This document shows positions 1 through 10,600 of a stretch of 64,000 nt of DNA, piece by piece. Position 1 is the first letter of the stretch; every line of letters starts with the position of its first letter. Position numbers and translations under genes: made by a program. Below the pieces are notes generated by a model. The model was given only the letters and a program-made list of their open reading frames with translations, was not told where the DNA came from and did no database searches. The DNA is from Leuctra nigra (taxonomy: Eukaryota; Arthropoda; Insecta; Plecoptera; Leuctridae): assembly GCA_934045905.1 (NCBI GenBank), contig OW203770.1, positions 372,001-436,000 of the forward strand. Direction: 5' to 3'.

Positions 1-563
1 AGACCAATATTGTCTCTTATTTTACAAAATTTCATCCCAATCAGTTAAGAACGTATGAAGTTATTGACATTTTTAATATCTGTCAGTAATGAAGTATCGA
101 AATGAATGTTTTTCAGTGCCAATTGAATTGATTCTGATTTGCTGAACCAGGTGCTTATAGGCTGTTCAATTTACGCTTACAACGCCGTTAGGGTGTAAAT
201 AAGCAGCACCATCCAGACCTTCCATCTGAATTCACACTTTGCCAACCTAAACTCTCCAAATAAAATCCGCTAACTTGAATGTGCCCCCTAGTTCTAGCTG
301 ATTTTCATTTTGTTGTGTTGGTGCTAGCGTAGTACATCATTTTCGTTGCCATCTTCACCATCATAATCATTGTACAGAAGATTTGAACAAACTGTAGATG
401 CAATTTTAAAGTTTCGATGAAAAGCATATACTTTTAAGTTGATATCATAATCAATTCAATATGGATGTATATGTTTTCTGTGCGTTGTGTACGCATTTCC
501 GGTTCGAGAATTTGCACGTACCCGTGCTCGCTCATCAACGCGTTACACTGAGCTTTTTCCTAG
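1..563 (-). mobile_element. Helitron-like family copy 1 (cut by window start)
   Basis: Ends AACGCGTTACACTGAGC...TTTTCCTAG followed by T. Family hallmark: a CGCTCA...TGAGCG stem around AACGCGTT, then TTTTCCTAG at the terminus; the other terminus is TTGAGCGAGCGNAGCGAGCG. A 238-bp dispersed repeat is inserted at 157-394. Confidence 0.6.
157..394. repeat. Dispersed 240-bp repeat, copy A
   Basis: Nearly identical to 60177-60414 (AGGCTGTTCAATTTACGC ... GAAGATTTGAACAAACTGTA). It interrupts a Helitron-like copy; the uninterrupted form is visible at 11313-11350. Confidence 0.8.
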
Positions 564-599
564 TTTATCTCTCGATGATGAACAAATGTAATAGTAAGT

Positions 600-915
600 A
601 AGTATAATAATGTTTAACGGCGCATCGACAGCGAGGTCATTTCGCGCACATTAAGATTGTGTTAACTTTGTGGAATTCTAGGGAGGACATTGGGAGGGGT
701 CGACCTAACGGGCCCGATCTGGGGGAGTCTGAAACTAGTGGGAAAGCCAGTTAGAATTGAGACAGACCGAGGGGATGGGGGGGGGGACCCGATTTCAGGG
801 GGATCACCATCTCTAGGCCCGAGGGGGAGGGCATGAGTAGGTCGACCCTGGCTGCTCTTTGTCTGAGCCTCACCACTGACCTGTCCGGCATGGGTAGCCC
901 TTACACGAGCATTTC
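600..915. repeat. Dispersed GC-rich repeat fragment
   Basis: Shares GTCGACCCTGGCTGCTCTTT and CACTGACCTGTCC...CATGGGTAG with 11560-11645. Contains G runs. Possible retrotransposon 3' remnant; no reading frame can be supported. Confidence 0.5.
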
Positions 916-1671
916 ATTAGACATACTATATGTTTATTCGAAAGGACTTAAAAATTATGTGAAATATGTTCCGAAGTTTACTTTTTAGTTCCTTAGTTCC
1001 TTTATAAACGGAGGAATTGAGTTACCCTAAAAGTTCCCCAAAAAGGAACTATAAAGTTACATATGACATTAGTGTGTGTGCACAATTTCAAATCGATCGG
1101 TTGAACGGTTTAACCTGGGCATTGCTGAGGAAACGAACAAAACAACAGGTAAAGATCCATTAAACCATTGACTACCGCTCAGTATGGGACTCGTGACTGC
1201 TATAGCTGCAGCACTGAATGCTTCCGCCGATGTCTGAGGCCGCACTACAAACCACGATTCTGGCAATATAAAGACATTATTATTAATTTTGTTCAATGCT
1301 ACAACATGCCTTCATATTTATAACATAGGCCTTAATTAAGCTTATTGTTGTGCTGCGTCAGCTTTCCGTGCAATCTTGGCCTATGTAAGACGATCTCAGC
1401 CGGACGAGTGAAGAATTTGACCTTGGTCTGTACGTAAGAATTCGGGGCGGTTCCGTTTGTCACTAGACATCGACGACAGATGACTTGGCCAGTCGCATGT
1501 CCCCACCCCCAGTGTACGTCAATGATTAAACCGTGTGTTCCATTATGTAAAGCGCCATCGCGTTCGCAACTCCATCTGTGTTACGAAGTGGTCAAATGAT
1601 AGATATGTCGTTGTCAAAGCATTCAACTGTCATCAATGTACTTACTATCCCAACAAATACAAGCATAAACA
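916..1671. other. No gene; short Helitron-family fragment
   Basis: 1040-1140 matches the interior of the Helitron-like family (ATTTCAAATCGATCGGTTGA). The remainder shows nothing recognisable. Confidence 0.4.
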
Positions 1672-2113
1672 GTTCTGATGTATTTAATGTATACGTTATT
1701 TATTGCGTATACCGATTATTTTATCATATTTGTAAAATATATGGAATCAAAAACTGTTATTCACATTAAATAATTATTTCAATGGGTTTGGTTTTTCCCA
1801 CTCGAGGAAAATCTTTTCTCATTGCAGTTGGTATTTATTAATATAAACCTGTTCTGAGCTGTTTAAATTCACATTAAACTAATGTTTACTATAATAAAGT
1901 AAAGGGCATGAGTATAAATGATAAATAAATTGATATGGGCATGATGATAAATTCACATTTAATAATAAACAGCTCAGAACAGGTTTATGTTATTTATCAA
2001 ACCCATTGAAATAATTATTTAATGTGAATAACAATTTTTGATTCCATATGTTTTAGAATAGTGATAAAATAATCGGTACACGCAATAAATAACGTATAAA
2101 TTAAATACATCAG
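1672..2113. repeat. Foldback element, arms about 200 bp
   Basis: CTGATGTATTTAAT...GCGTATACCGATTATTTTAT at the left is inverted at the right end (ATAAAATAATCGGTACACGC...ATTAAATACATCAG). Non-coding. Confidence 0.8.
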
Positions 2114-2129
2114 CAGTGCGATTGTATCT

Positions 2130-3948
2130 AGTGGAGCGGTCGCTCCACGCCAGCCAAGTCGTACGGCGCGCACACTCTCAAATAAAGGCTGGAGCAAACC
2201 CACTTTTACTGTAAGCATCAAAGTGGCATTTTCGGCCTACTGGATCTTAAAATTGGGAAATCTCACATTGTTGCGATATATCTTAATTTCGAGCTATGGC
2301 TCACCCTACAACATATACCAAATTTGGGAACAATAGGTTACGCCCTTTGCACGCTAGAGGGCCGTGAAAACAGTGTTTTAGGGCGGTTTTCATAATAATA
2401 ATCAGTAATAATCTCAGTAGTAGTAGTAGTAGGCTGGAGCTAAAATCCGGTAAACAGGCCACAGCCTAAACGGCTGAACCGATTGATCTCACATTTTTAC
2501 CACGTGTGCACTTTTGGCGTCTGATTTAACCTTCACCCCATGAATTTTTTGTGCCGCCATTTTGAAACCGGAAGTGACGTCATATCTCAACAACGGCTAG
2601 ACCGATTGGAACGAAAATAGCGCCAAACGATTCGGACGGTCATCTATATGGATAATCAATAGCAACAGACTAAAATTTATGTTAACGAAACCGGAAATGA
2701 CGTCATGAAATTTAATTCATCGATTGGCATTTCGGCAACAAATTTGATCCAATTATTTTGATATTTATGTAACGTATGTTCTTTTGTGATATTATTTGAC
2801 TTGATATAAAACCAACCGGAAGCCGCCATTTTGAAACCAGAAATGACATCATATCTTAATAACGTCTTAATAGATTTAAACGAAACCAACGCTAAACAAT
2901 TTAGACGGTCAACTTTATGTATTATCATCAATAATATTTGCAGTTTCCCATACTGAAACCGGAAATGACGTCACACATTTTAAAAATCGCACAAATTTAC
3001 ATTTTGATGCAATAAATATACTATTTGAGACTGCTTATAATAAAATGAAATCATGTTTAAATTATAATTCAAGAGGTCAGTGATTTCAGCAGCCATTTTG
3101 AAATCGGAAGAAACGACGTAATATCTCGAAAACTGGTTGACAGATCGGTATGAAACTAGTGCCAAACGATTCGGAAGGACATCTCTATGGAATAGGAACA
3201 GTCAAACTAGAATTTTCCTATTTATGAGGCCGGAAATGACGTCATTCAAATTTATAAATCATTATAATCCCCTCCTATACAATAAATACATATTCAGAAA
3301 GCTAAAAATGATACACATCATTTATAGTTATAAATTCTATGTGGCAGTGCAGAAAGTTCAGCGGCCATTTTGAAAACCGACGTGTTGCCATATCTCGGAA
3401 CTGGGTTGACCGATTGGAATGAAACCTTTGTTTTTTTCATGAGAATAACCAAATTGCAAAGGGTAATTTTTTTTAAAGGATTTAGTAATTGTTCATGTGA
3501 TATGTGTCACACGTAAGTTGTAAGAATAAACTAAAAAAAGTAGTGATATCCCCATAAAAAACACTCCGTGTAAAAATACCAGCCAAGTCTCTTCAACTTA
3601 AAAAAATAATGAAATCTAAAAATTCTGCACTGAAAAGTAGTGATATCAAAAAATTAGCCAAGTCAAAACTTTATTTGAAAATCAAAAAATACTTGGCGCA
3701 TCGTTTTTTTAGGGCATTATAGGTATACTATGTATATGTATATTTCATGTATAATTTATAATTGGCTTATACTTCCAAGCTATTTATGTACACGATGCGC
3801 CAAGTATTTTTTGATTTTCAAATAAAGTTTTGACTTGGCTAATTTTTTGATATCACTACTTTTCAGTGCAGAATTTTTAGATTTCATTATTTTTTTTAAG
3901 TTGAAGAGACTTGGCTGGTATTTTTACACGGAGTGTTTTTTATGGGGA
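2130..3948 (-). mobile_element. Composite element with ETS/CRE/YY1-like blocks, copy 1
   Basis: One end is the 18-base palindrome AGTGGAGCGGTCGCTCCAC next to CAGCCAAGTCGTA; the other is the foldback MITE at 3549-3948. Between them about seven degenerate blocks repeat ACCGGAAGTGACGTCAT or CCGCCATTTTGAAACCGG roughly every 135 bp. Other copies: 22881-24165 and 61186-63056. No coding frame is conserved. Confidence 0.75.
3549..3948. mobile_element. Foldback MITE with TA target duplication
   Basis: Terminal arms of about 160 bp start TCCCCATAAAAAACACTCCG and end with its reverse complement, flanked by TA on both sides. The interior is short and AT-rich. The TA duplication suggests Tc1/mariner-type mobilisation. 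Confidence 0.75.
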
Positions 3949-4182
3949 TAACTTCTTAGCCGAGATAATGGATCGTTATCGATACGAATTGATGAAAGTA
4001 ATTTAGCCTATCAGAAGGTAAAGCAATTCAAAGTGCTTAAAGTCGACTTCCTGAGATAAATAATGTAATTATATTTCATATTCTCGTAGCTTTTGCACAA
4101 TTCAAATGATTAACAATGATAATAATAGTTCACTTTCATCAATTGATATCGATAACGATCCATTCTCGGCTAAGAAAGTTAT
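3949..4182. mobile_element. Small foldback element
   Basis: Arms CTTAGCCGAGATAATGGATC and GATCCATTCTCGGCTAAG, extended by GTTATCGATA and its complement. It is directly adjacent to the preceding MITE. Confidence 0.7.
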
Positions 4183-4435
4183 ACATTCGCCCTGCAGAAC
4201 TGGTTTATTTTATTTACCAAACCTACACAAATCATTATTTAATATGAATAACAAATGAAGGGTACAAAAAAGAACGTTATAAATCACATTCTGATGAAAC
4301 TGAGATAAACGAAGTTTTACGTTGAAACTTGATCTATCTTTCATACAGATCGATATTTTAATTGCATTTTTAAATACTTTATGGCAATATTTTCTAAAAA
4401 CAGAGGGGAAATTCTGAAAGCTCATAAAAACACTA

Positions 4436-5315
4436 CTAGGAAAACGCTCTGGGTAACGCGTTGATGAGCGAGCACGGATACGCGCAACACCTCGAACAGA
4501 AATTCTGACTATCGAAAATGTCATTAAAAGCCAATCATTCTAGAATTTCGTCACAGACTTGTATAAAAATCTCAAAAAATTCCTTAAATATTGGTCCAAA
4601 TAACCATGCAAATTTTTAAGTTGATAGATTGAACCTTTATGACGGTTCCGTTTGAATTTTCAAAAATCCCAGGATCTCCTTCAAAAATATACCTGAGACC
4701 TCTCATTTGATATTAGTGTATCTACACAATATCAGATCGACTGTTGAACGGTCATTATCAGTTTCATTTGCGTTTGAAAGTTTCTGCTCTAACTACCTTG
4801 CCTTGAACTGAAGAGTCGAAGTCGCCGTGAATTTGACAGCCAACACGCAAAATGTCCGTAAAATGTCAATAACTTTTGGAATTAAACACAGATTAGTATG
4901 AAAGTTGTCAAAAATGCAGCTAATGTTGGTCCCAACCATCATGCGAAGTTATAAGTTGATCGTTCAATCGGTTCTAGTATAAATTTCAAAAAACACAGAA
5001 AATACGGTTTTAAATTTGAACCAATGGGAGGATTTGGCTGAAACTTTTTATGATTGGGTACAATGTTGGTTGAAATGACTCGTCAAAATTTCAAATTGAT
5101 CGGAACAACCAATCAAAAGATTTTTTTTTTAAATTTGAACCAATCACGGGATCCCGTTCAAAAACGATCCCAGGGATCTCATAGAGTACGTTAGTATGTG
5201 TACAAAATTTCAGGTCGATTGCTTGAGCGGTTTGACCTGGGCTGTGACCACAAAAAAAAACACACAGAGAAAGTGCCATAAGAGTACCGTGGTGACGCTC
5301 GCTACGCTCGCTCAA
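4436..5315 (-). mobile_element. Helitron-like family copy 2
   Basis: Runs from CTAGGAAAACGCTCTGGGTA to ACGCTCGCTACGCTCGCTCA in plus-strand reading; A precedes the CTAG end. No coding frame. Confidence 0.6.
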
Positions 5316-5432
5316 CAAGATTCCACATTACAAATATGGACTTCTAGCGTTCTTCCCCTGTACCCTTTAACTTTAATTCCATTTTATGAAATGTTCATTC
5401 TGTTTTATTTGTCTGTGAAATAATTCTAGAAA

Positions 5433-6624
5433 CTAGGAAAACGCTCAGTGTAACGCGTTGATGAGCGAGCACAGAACATGCAACATCCCCATAGTAACGA
5501 TGCACGACACGGCACAAGACGATTTTTTCTGCAATTTTTCAATCTCCATAATACTCTGGATGAATAACTGATCCATTGTGTCGTGAAGTCTTACCTACAT
5601 ACCTTCTCCAGAAATCTCTTTTGACATCCCATACTAAACTCTTAAAATAACAATTAATACTTGACTGATTGGTAGAGCCAAGATTATATGGTTTTATCAC
5701 TTTTAATCACGAAATTTTGCTTTAAATCTAACATTTTGTAAAATTTCTATTTTGTGATTTTATTTTATCTGTGTTGATTAACATAAAACAAAGAGAAATT
5801 ATATCTTAAAACCATCAAAACACGAAATTGCCAATATTTAAAACGAAATTTAGGCAATTTTAAAACCATATAATCTTGGCTCATATTGATTGGGCTTACA
5901 ATATGTAAAATTTAATATTAAGTTGGTCTTGATGACCATGCAATCAGAAGACATTATTTAAACTAAACCAAGTAGAGGATTTGGCCTTCGTACTGCATCC
6001 GATTTTATGCGCTAGCTTAAAAATGCTTTCATTTTACTGTACATTGTGGATAGCTTGGCTGATCTACAGGCCTTGCCTTGGAACAGAAGCTTAAAGAAGG
6101 CAGGGATGACCATTTAGTATAAATTTTTCAAGATTATGGAATAAAATGACCTTAAAATGACAAAACTTTTGAAAATAACGACAGATTAGACTGAAAATTG
6201 GCAAAAATACCTAAAATGTTGGTACCAATGACCACGCGAAGTTTTAGGTTGATCGGTCAATTTGTTCTAGTTTAAATGTAAAAAATCACATGAAAAATGG
6301 TTTTAAATTTAAACCAATAGGAGGATTTGGCTAAAACTTTTTATGATTGGGTACAATGTTTGTTGCAATGTTTTTGCTAAATTTCAAATTGATCGAAGCA
6401 ACCAATCGAAAGATAATTTTTTTTAAATTTGAACCAATCACGGGAGCCCGTTCAAAAACGATCCCAGGGACCGCATAGAGTATGTTAGTATGTGTACAAA
6501 ATTTCAGATCGACTGCTTGAGCGGTTTAACCTGGGCTGTGACCAAAAAAAAAATAAACATACAAACAAACACACAGAGAAAGCGCCATAAGAGTACCGTG
6601 GTGACGCTCGCTACGCTCGCTCAA
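5433..6624 (-). mobile_element. Helitron-like family copy 3
   Basis: Same termini as the other copies and nearly full length (about 1 kb without its insertion). Interrupted by a small foldback element at 5673-5886. Confidence 0.6.
5673..5886. mobile_element. Foldback element with 7-bp target duplication
   Basis: Arms GAGCCAAGATTATATGGTTT and AAAACCATATAATCTTGGCTC (shortened), flanked by TGATTGG at 5666-5672 and 5887-5893. The uninterrupted family sequence is seen at 28950-28975 in reverse orientation. Confidence 0.75.
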
Positions 6625-7145
6625 TAAACAGAGTTGTGACTTATCTAGAAACAATTATCTCGATATTTATCTACGTAATTATTTTGTATCTATTATCTTA
6701 TCTAGATAATTAAATAATTGGATATCTTTATATTTATCTAGATAAAAATATGGTTATCTATTGGCAATTATCTAGATAAGAAATATAAAATTCAAAATGT
6801 ATTTGTGTGTATGAACATGGACGAACCTCAAATGTCAGATGATATGAAAAAGGAAAATCACCTTCACAAAGTCACATTAGTTGGCTTGTTTTGATGGCCC
6901 CAATTTTAAAAAACTTAAGTTACAAATTTAGGATTTGAAAAAAATTGGGGGACAGTAGGTAGTATTGGTAAAAAAATTATCTATTATCTATTACAATTAT
7001 ATAGATAATAATTTTTTATATTTATCTATTATCTAGATGATTTCTTGGAAATGTATCTATTATCTTATCTAGATAATTTTTTGGCATGTTAATATTTTTA
7101 TCTAGATAAAAATAAAATTATCTAATCACACACTGGAAATAAATG
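6625..7145. repeat. AT-rich minisatellite based on ATCTAGATAA
   Basis: Many imperfect copies of TATCTAGATAAT with TTATCTATTATCTAG variants, split by a unique stretch at 6790-6960. Confidence 0.85.
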
Positions 7146-7204
7146 ATAAAATAATCGGTAAACGCAATAAAATAACGAATAAATTCAAACAACAATCACG
7201 AAGT

Positions 7205-7210
7205 TTTATT
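7205..7210 (-). terminator. Polyadenylation signal of the LU gene
   Basis: AATAAA on the minus strand, 26 bases after the stop codon, giving a very short 3' UTR. Confidence 0.6.
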
Positions 7211-7236
7211 TCTACAAACACTTCAACAGTAATATG

Positions 7237-7450
7237 TTACGCATTAATGACGCACACCAGGGTCGCCACCATCACGGATATATGCCCTACAGTCGCTGAA
7301 GCAGCTTGGCCTTTAGGCGGAGGTCCTGGGCGATCGTCGTACGTCTCCAACTCCCCCTTTGCTCCCCCACCCGCTGGTCCATTACACTTGTCAGCCACGC
7401 AGCAGTCCTTATCCCCAGTCTTGCAGGCGTTGCTGGCCACTCCACAGCCC
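7237..7450 (-). CDS. LU gene exon 5, end of LU2 and GPI signal
   Basis: Acceptor TTGCTACAG; the first base completes Trp, then GCGVASNACK, DKDCCVADKCN, a low-complexity Gly/Pro-rich spacer and a hydrophobic tail ending VCVINA and TAA (7237-7239). A small-residue region before a C-terminal hydrophobic stretch fits a GPI-attachment signal; the attachment residue itself cannot be fixed by eye. Confidence 0.85.
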
Positions 7451-7569
7451 CTGTAGCAATGTCATAGTACATGTCAGCAAGGCGTCCACAGGGGGGCTGG
7501 CCCCCTGCCTGGATGTCAGGAAAATATTATCTTTTGTAGTGTTTAAATTTATTTTTATTTTGTAAACAA

Positions 7570-7601
<32 letters not shown>

Positions 7602-10600
7602 CCTCGCCCACGCGAATGCTTTTGCCTATCCCGTAGTGTTAAATTTTAGAAAATTGTGAATTTTAACAAAATACACCTCATAAGGTCTCACAATTGATTT
7701 CAAAGTGTCATACAACCAAAAAATGTTCTGCGGGCAGGGTGGTGGCCGCCCCCCCCCCCCCCCTCCCTCCCCCACCTCATAACGTGGTGGAAATAGTTTT
7801 CCTTGTCCTCGATTTCGCCAAATTTGGACAATGCCCTTTCTCAAATATGTAAGTGATTCAATCGTCCTAAGCAGCAATTAGAATTTAATTGTTCTGTTAA
7901 TATTTGATCTTTATACAAAACATGATTAAATATTACAAAGTTGTGTTCTGTGTTTCGATATTTGTTTCAATTCAAATGCCAATTTATCTCAAATTGTCCA
8001 ATTGTAGTTGGGAAAATAGAACAGATTCTAAACCAAGATTTCCAAGATGTTGATTTTTTTCTACTCTTACAAGTTACAGTAGTGAAATTGGGCAATTCCA
8101 ATCTGCAAATGTGAATTGACCAATGTAGATCTCCTCCCACCACTACGTCATAAAACAAAAGTCAATGTTTGGTCACAACCAAAGAGCTTGTATACACAAC
8201 AAATTGAACACATGATATTATTAGAATAATGTTGAATTCGTACAGAATTTAACAGTTTTACAATCAACAAATTGCCGTTAATAATAGTATTGCTTTAAGC
8301 TATCTACTTGAATATTGTTCAGTCTTAATTAACTTCTCATAAGAGAGGAAGGGCCTTTTTAAGTTGACGAAACTATCCAGTGACAGACGCCATTAAAAAG
8401 TAAAACGCTTTGGCAACATAGCTGGCAAAATATAATTTGTTTCGTTGTAGCATCTGTAATAATTGTCCAGCAAATCATCAAACATGATTTATATGATTTA
8501 AATATATTGATTGTACTATTTCAAGTGATAAATTAAACTAGATTAAACACGTGTGAGCTATTTCTTTGATCTTTCTGAATTTCATTTGTTTGAATGAAAA
8601 ATTGTTTTTTCTAAAAACCCTGGAGTTACCATGGTAATACTTTTGTCTTTCATAAGGCAACGCCCACCTACATTGGTCAATTGCCCAACTTGAATATTAC
8701 ACAGTGTTATGGACGTAACGAACGGGAAACGCACTGTTTTTCAAAGTCAAGGGTACAGAGGAAGAACGTTATTGGTAAGTCCATTTTTCAAGAAATTAAT
8801 TAGTGATTTTTATGAACTTTCAGAATATTCTCTCGGCGTTTAGAAACCATTGCCACAAAGTCTTATAAACGCAATTTAAGTATCGATTTGTATGGAAGAT
8901 AGATACAAGTTTCGACATAAATCATCGTTTATCTCAGTTTCATCCGAATGTGACTTATACCGTGCTTTCCCTGTACCCTTCGAGTGTCTTTTGTATTTAT
9001 TTTTTCTTCACACTAACAGAATTTTCAAATACAATACTACAGATAAGGGCCGGTTTTACAAGGCAACTTGTTGCATAGTGTGATGTTCTGTCTTTGTTAT
9101 AGCAGCGTATTTCTCACCACGTTGGTTTGGTGAAGCGACAGTCCTTGACGTCTGCGGGACAGGGTTTCAGCTCTGCCCCGACCGGACATGGCTGGACAGC
9201 ATCATCAGCTCTCTTCTTCTTCACATTCCCAGCCTCCTCGATGTTGCACGCGTAGCACTGGAAGCCCTCTGCCTTCCCACCAGCTCTGTCGGCCATGACG
9301 CCTACATTGCAGGGAGCGTCGGCCACCTGTGGCGCGCAGCAAGTGTCCTTGGGCTTGGCAGTGTCTGAGCATGCGCCGTCAACACCTGCTGTCACACCGT
9401 CGCCCCCACAGCCCCTGGACATTACGGGGAATACATTATACTAGGAAAACGCTCAGTGTAACTCGTTGATGAGCGAGCACGGGTACGTGCAAATTCTCCA
9501 ACAGGAAATGCGTACACAACGTACATAAAACATGTACATTCATATTGAAACTTGAAAATAACATCTAAGCACCCTGGTACATAAAGCAAATCAGATTCAA
9601 TTCAATTGGCACTGGAAAACATTCATTTCGATACTTTATTTCTGACAGATACTAAAAATGTCAATAAGTTCATACGTTCTTAACTGAGTGGGATGAAAAT
9701 GTGTAAAATAAGAGACAATGTTGGTCTTAAACCATGCAAAATATGAGTTTGATCAGATACCTATCTTGAAGACCATTTTCATTTTTCAACCTATCAGGAG
9801 ATATTTATTTTACCAATGAACCAATGAACGAATTTAAAAAATATTACGGTCTTCAAACATAAAAGGTTGTCTCTACATGTGTGCAAAATTTCAGATCGAT
9901 CGGTGAAACGGTGCGACCTGTGTATCGGTTAATAGCAGAAAAAACAGAGGTCCATGCCAAAAGATCCAAAAGGAGTCGCTCGCTTCGCTCGCACAATTAT
10001 TATTACTTATTATTTAAATTCAGAACATCTAAACTGTATCATAATCTACCAGCTAATATTAGGTAACAGAATGATTTTCTTATTTTCAAATCTCGAATTA
10101 CATTTTTTGTTCTGAGTTTACGCTACTTTATAGTTCTATTACAACGCCTATTTTAATTTATATTTAATTAATTTTTATTTTAGAGCTAGTAGTGGGGCAC
10201 TTGTGCTATGGGGGATTGTCCTATTCCCACTACCAGCAATACACTGTATACTTTTGCTGTTTTTTAAATAAATATAATAATCATACATCACAGCACACCA
10301 TTAAATTAGTAAATTAGTGTGGCCTCACTTCAATGTTCTACCTTTGAAGAACTTGAATACAAATTCAATTCAATAATCTGCTATAAACTCGACAGTTGGC
10401 CTTCAGCGGTAAGCCGGATCTAATTTACAAAGTAATTTTCCCTCTGTCAATTGTCACCTTTAGGTTATTTATTGTGGTGTGTAATTTAAAAACGCTTGAA
10501 TAACATAAATGTTGATAATTAGGTACTTCTTCTAAATTAAACACACGTTTCCTCAGATGTAAACCCATTTTATTTCATCTGATAGCTATCAAAGGTGTTC

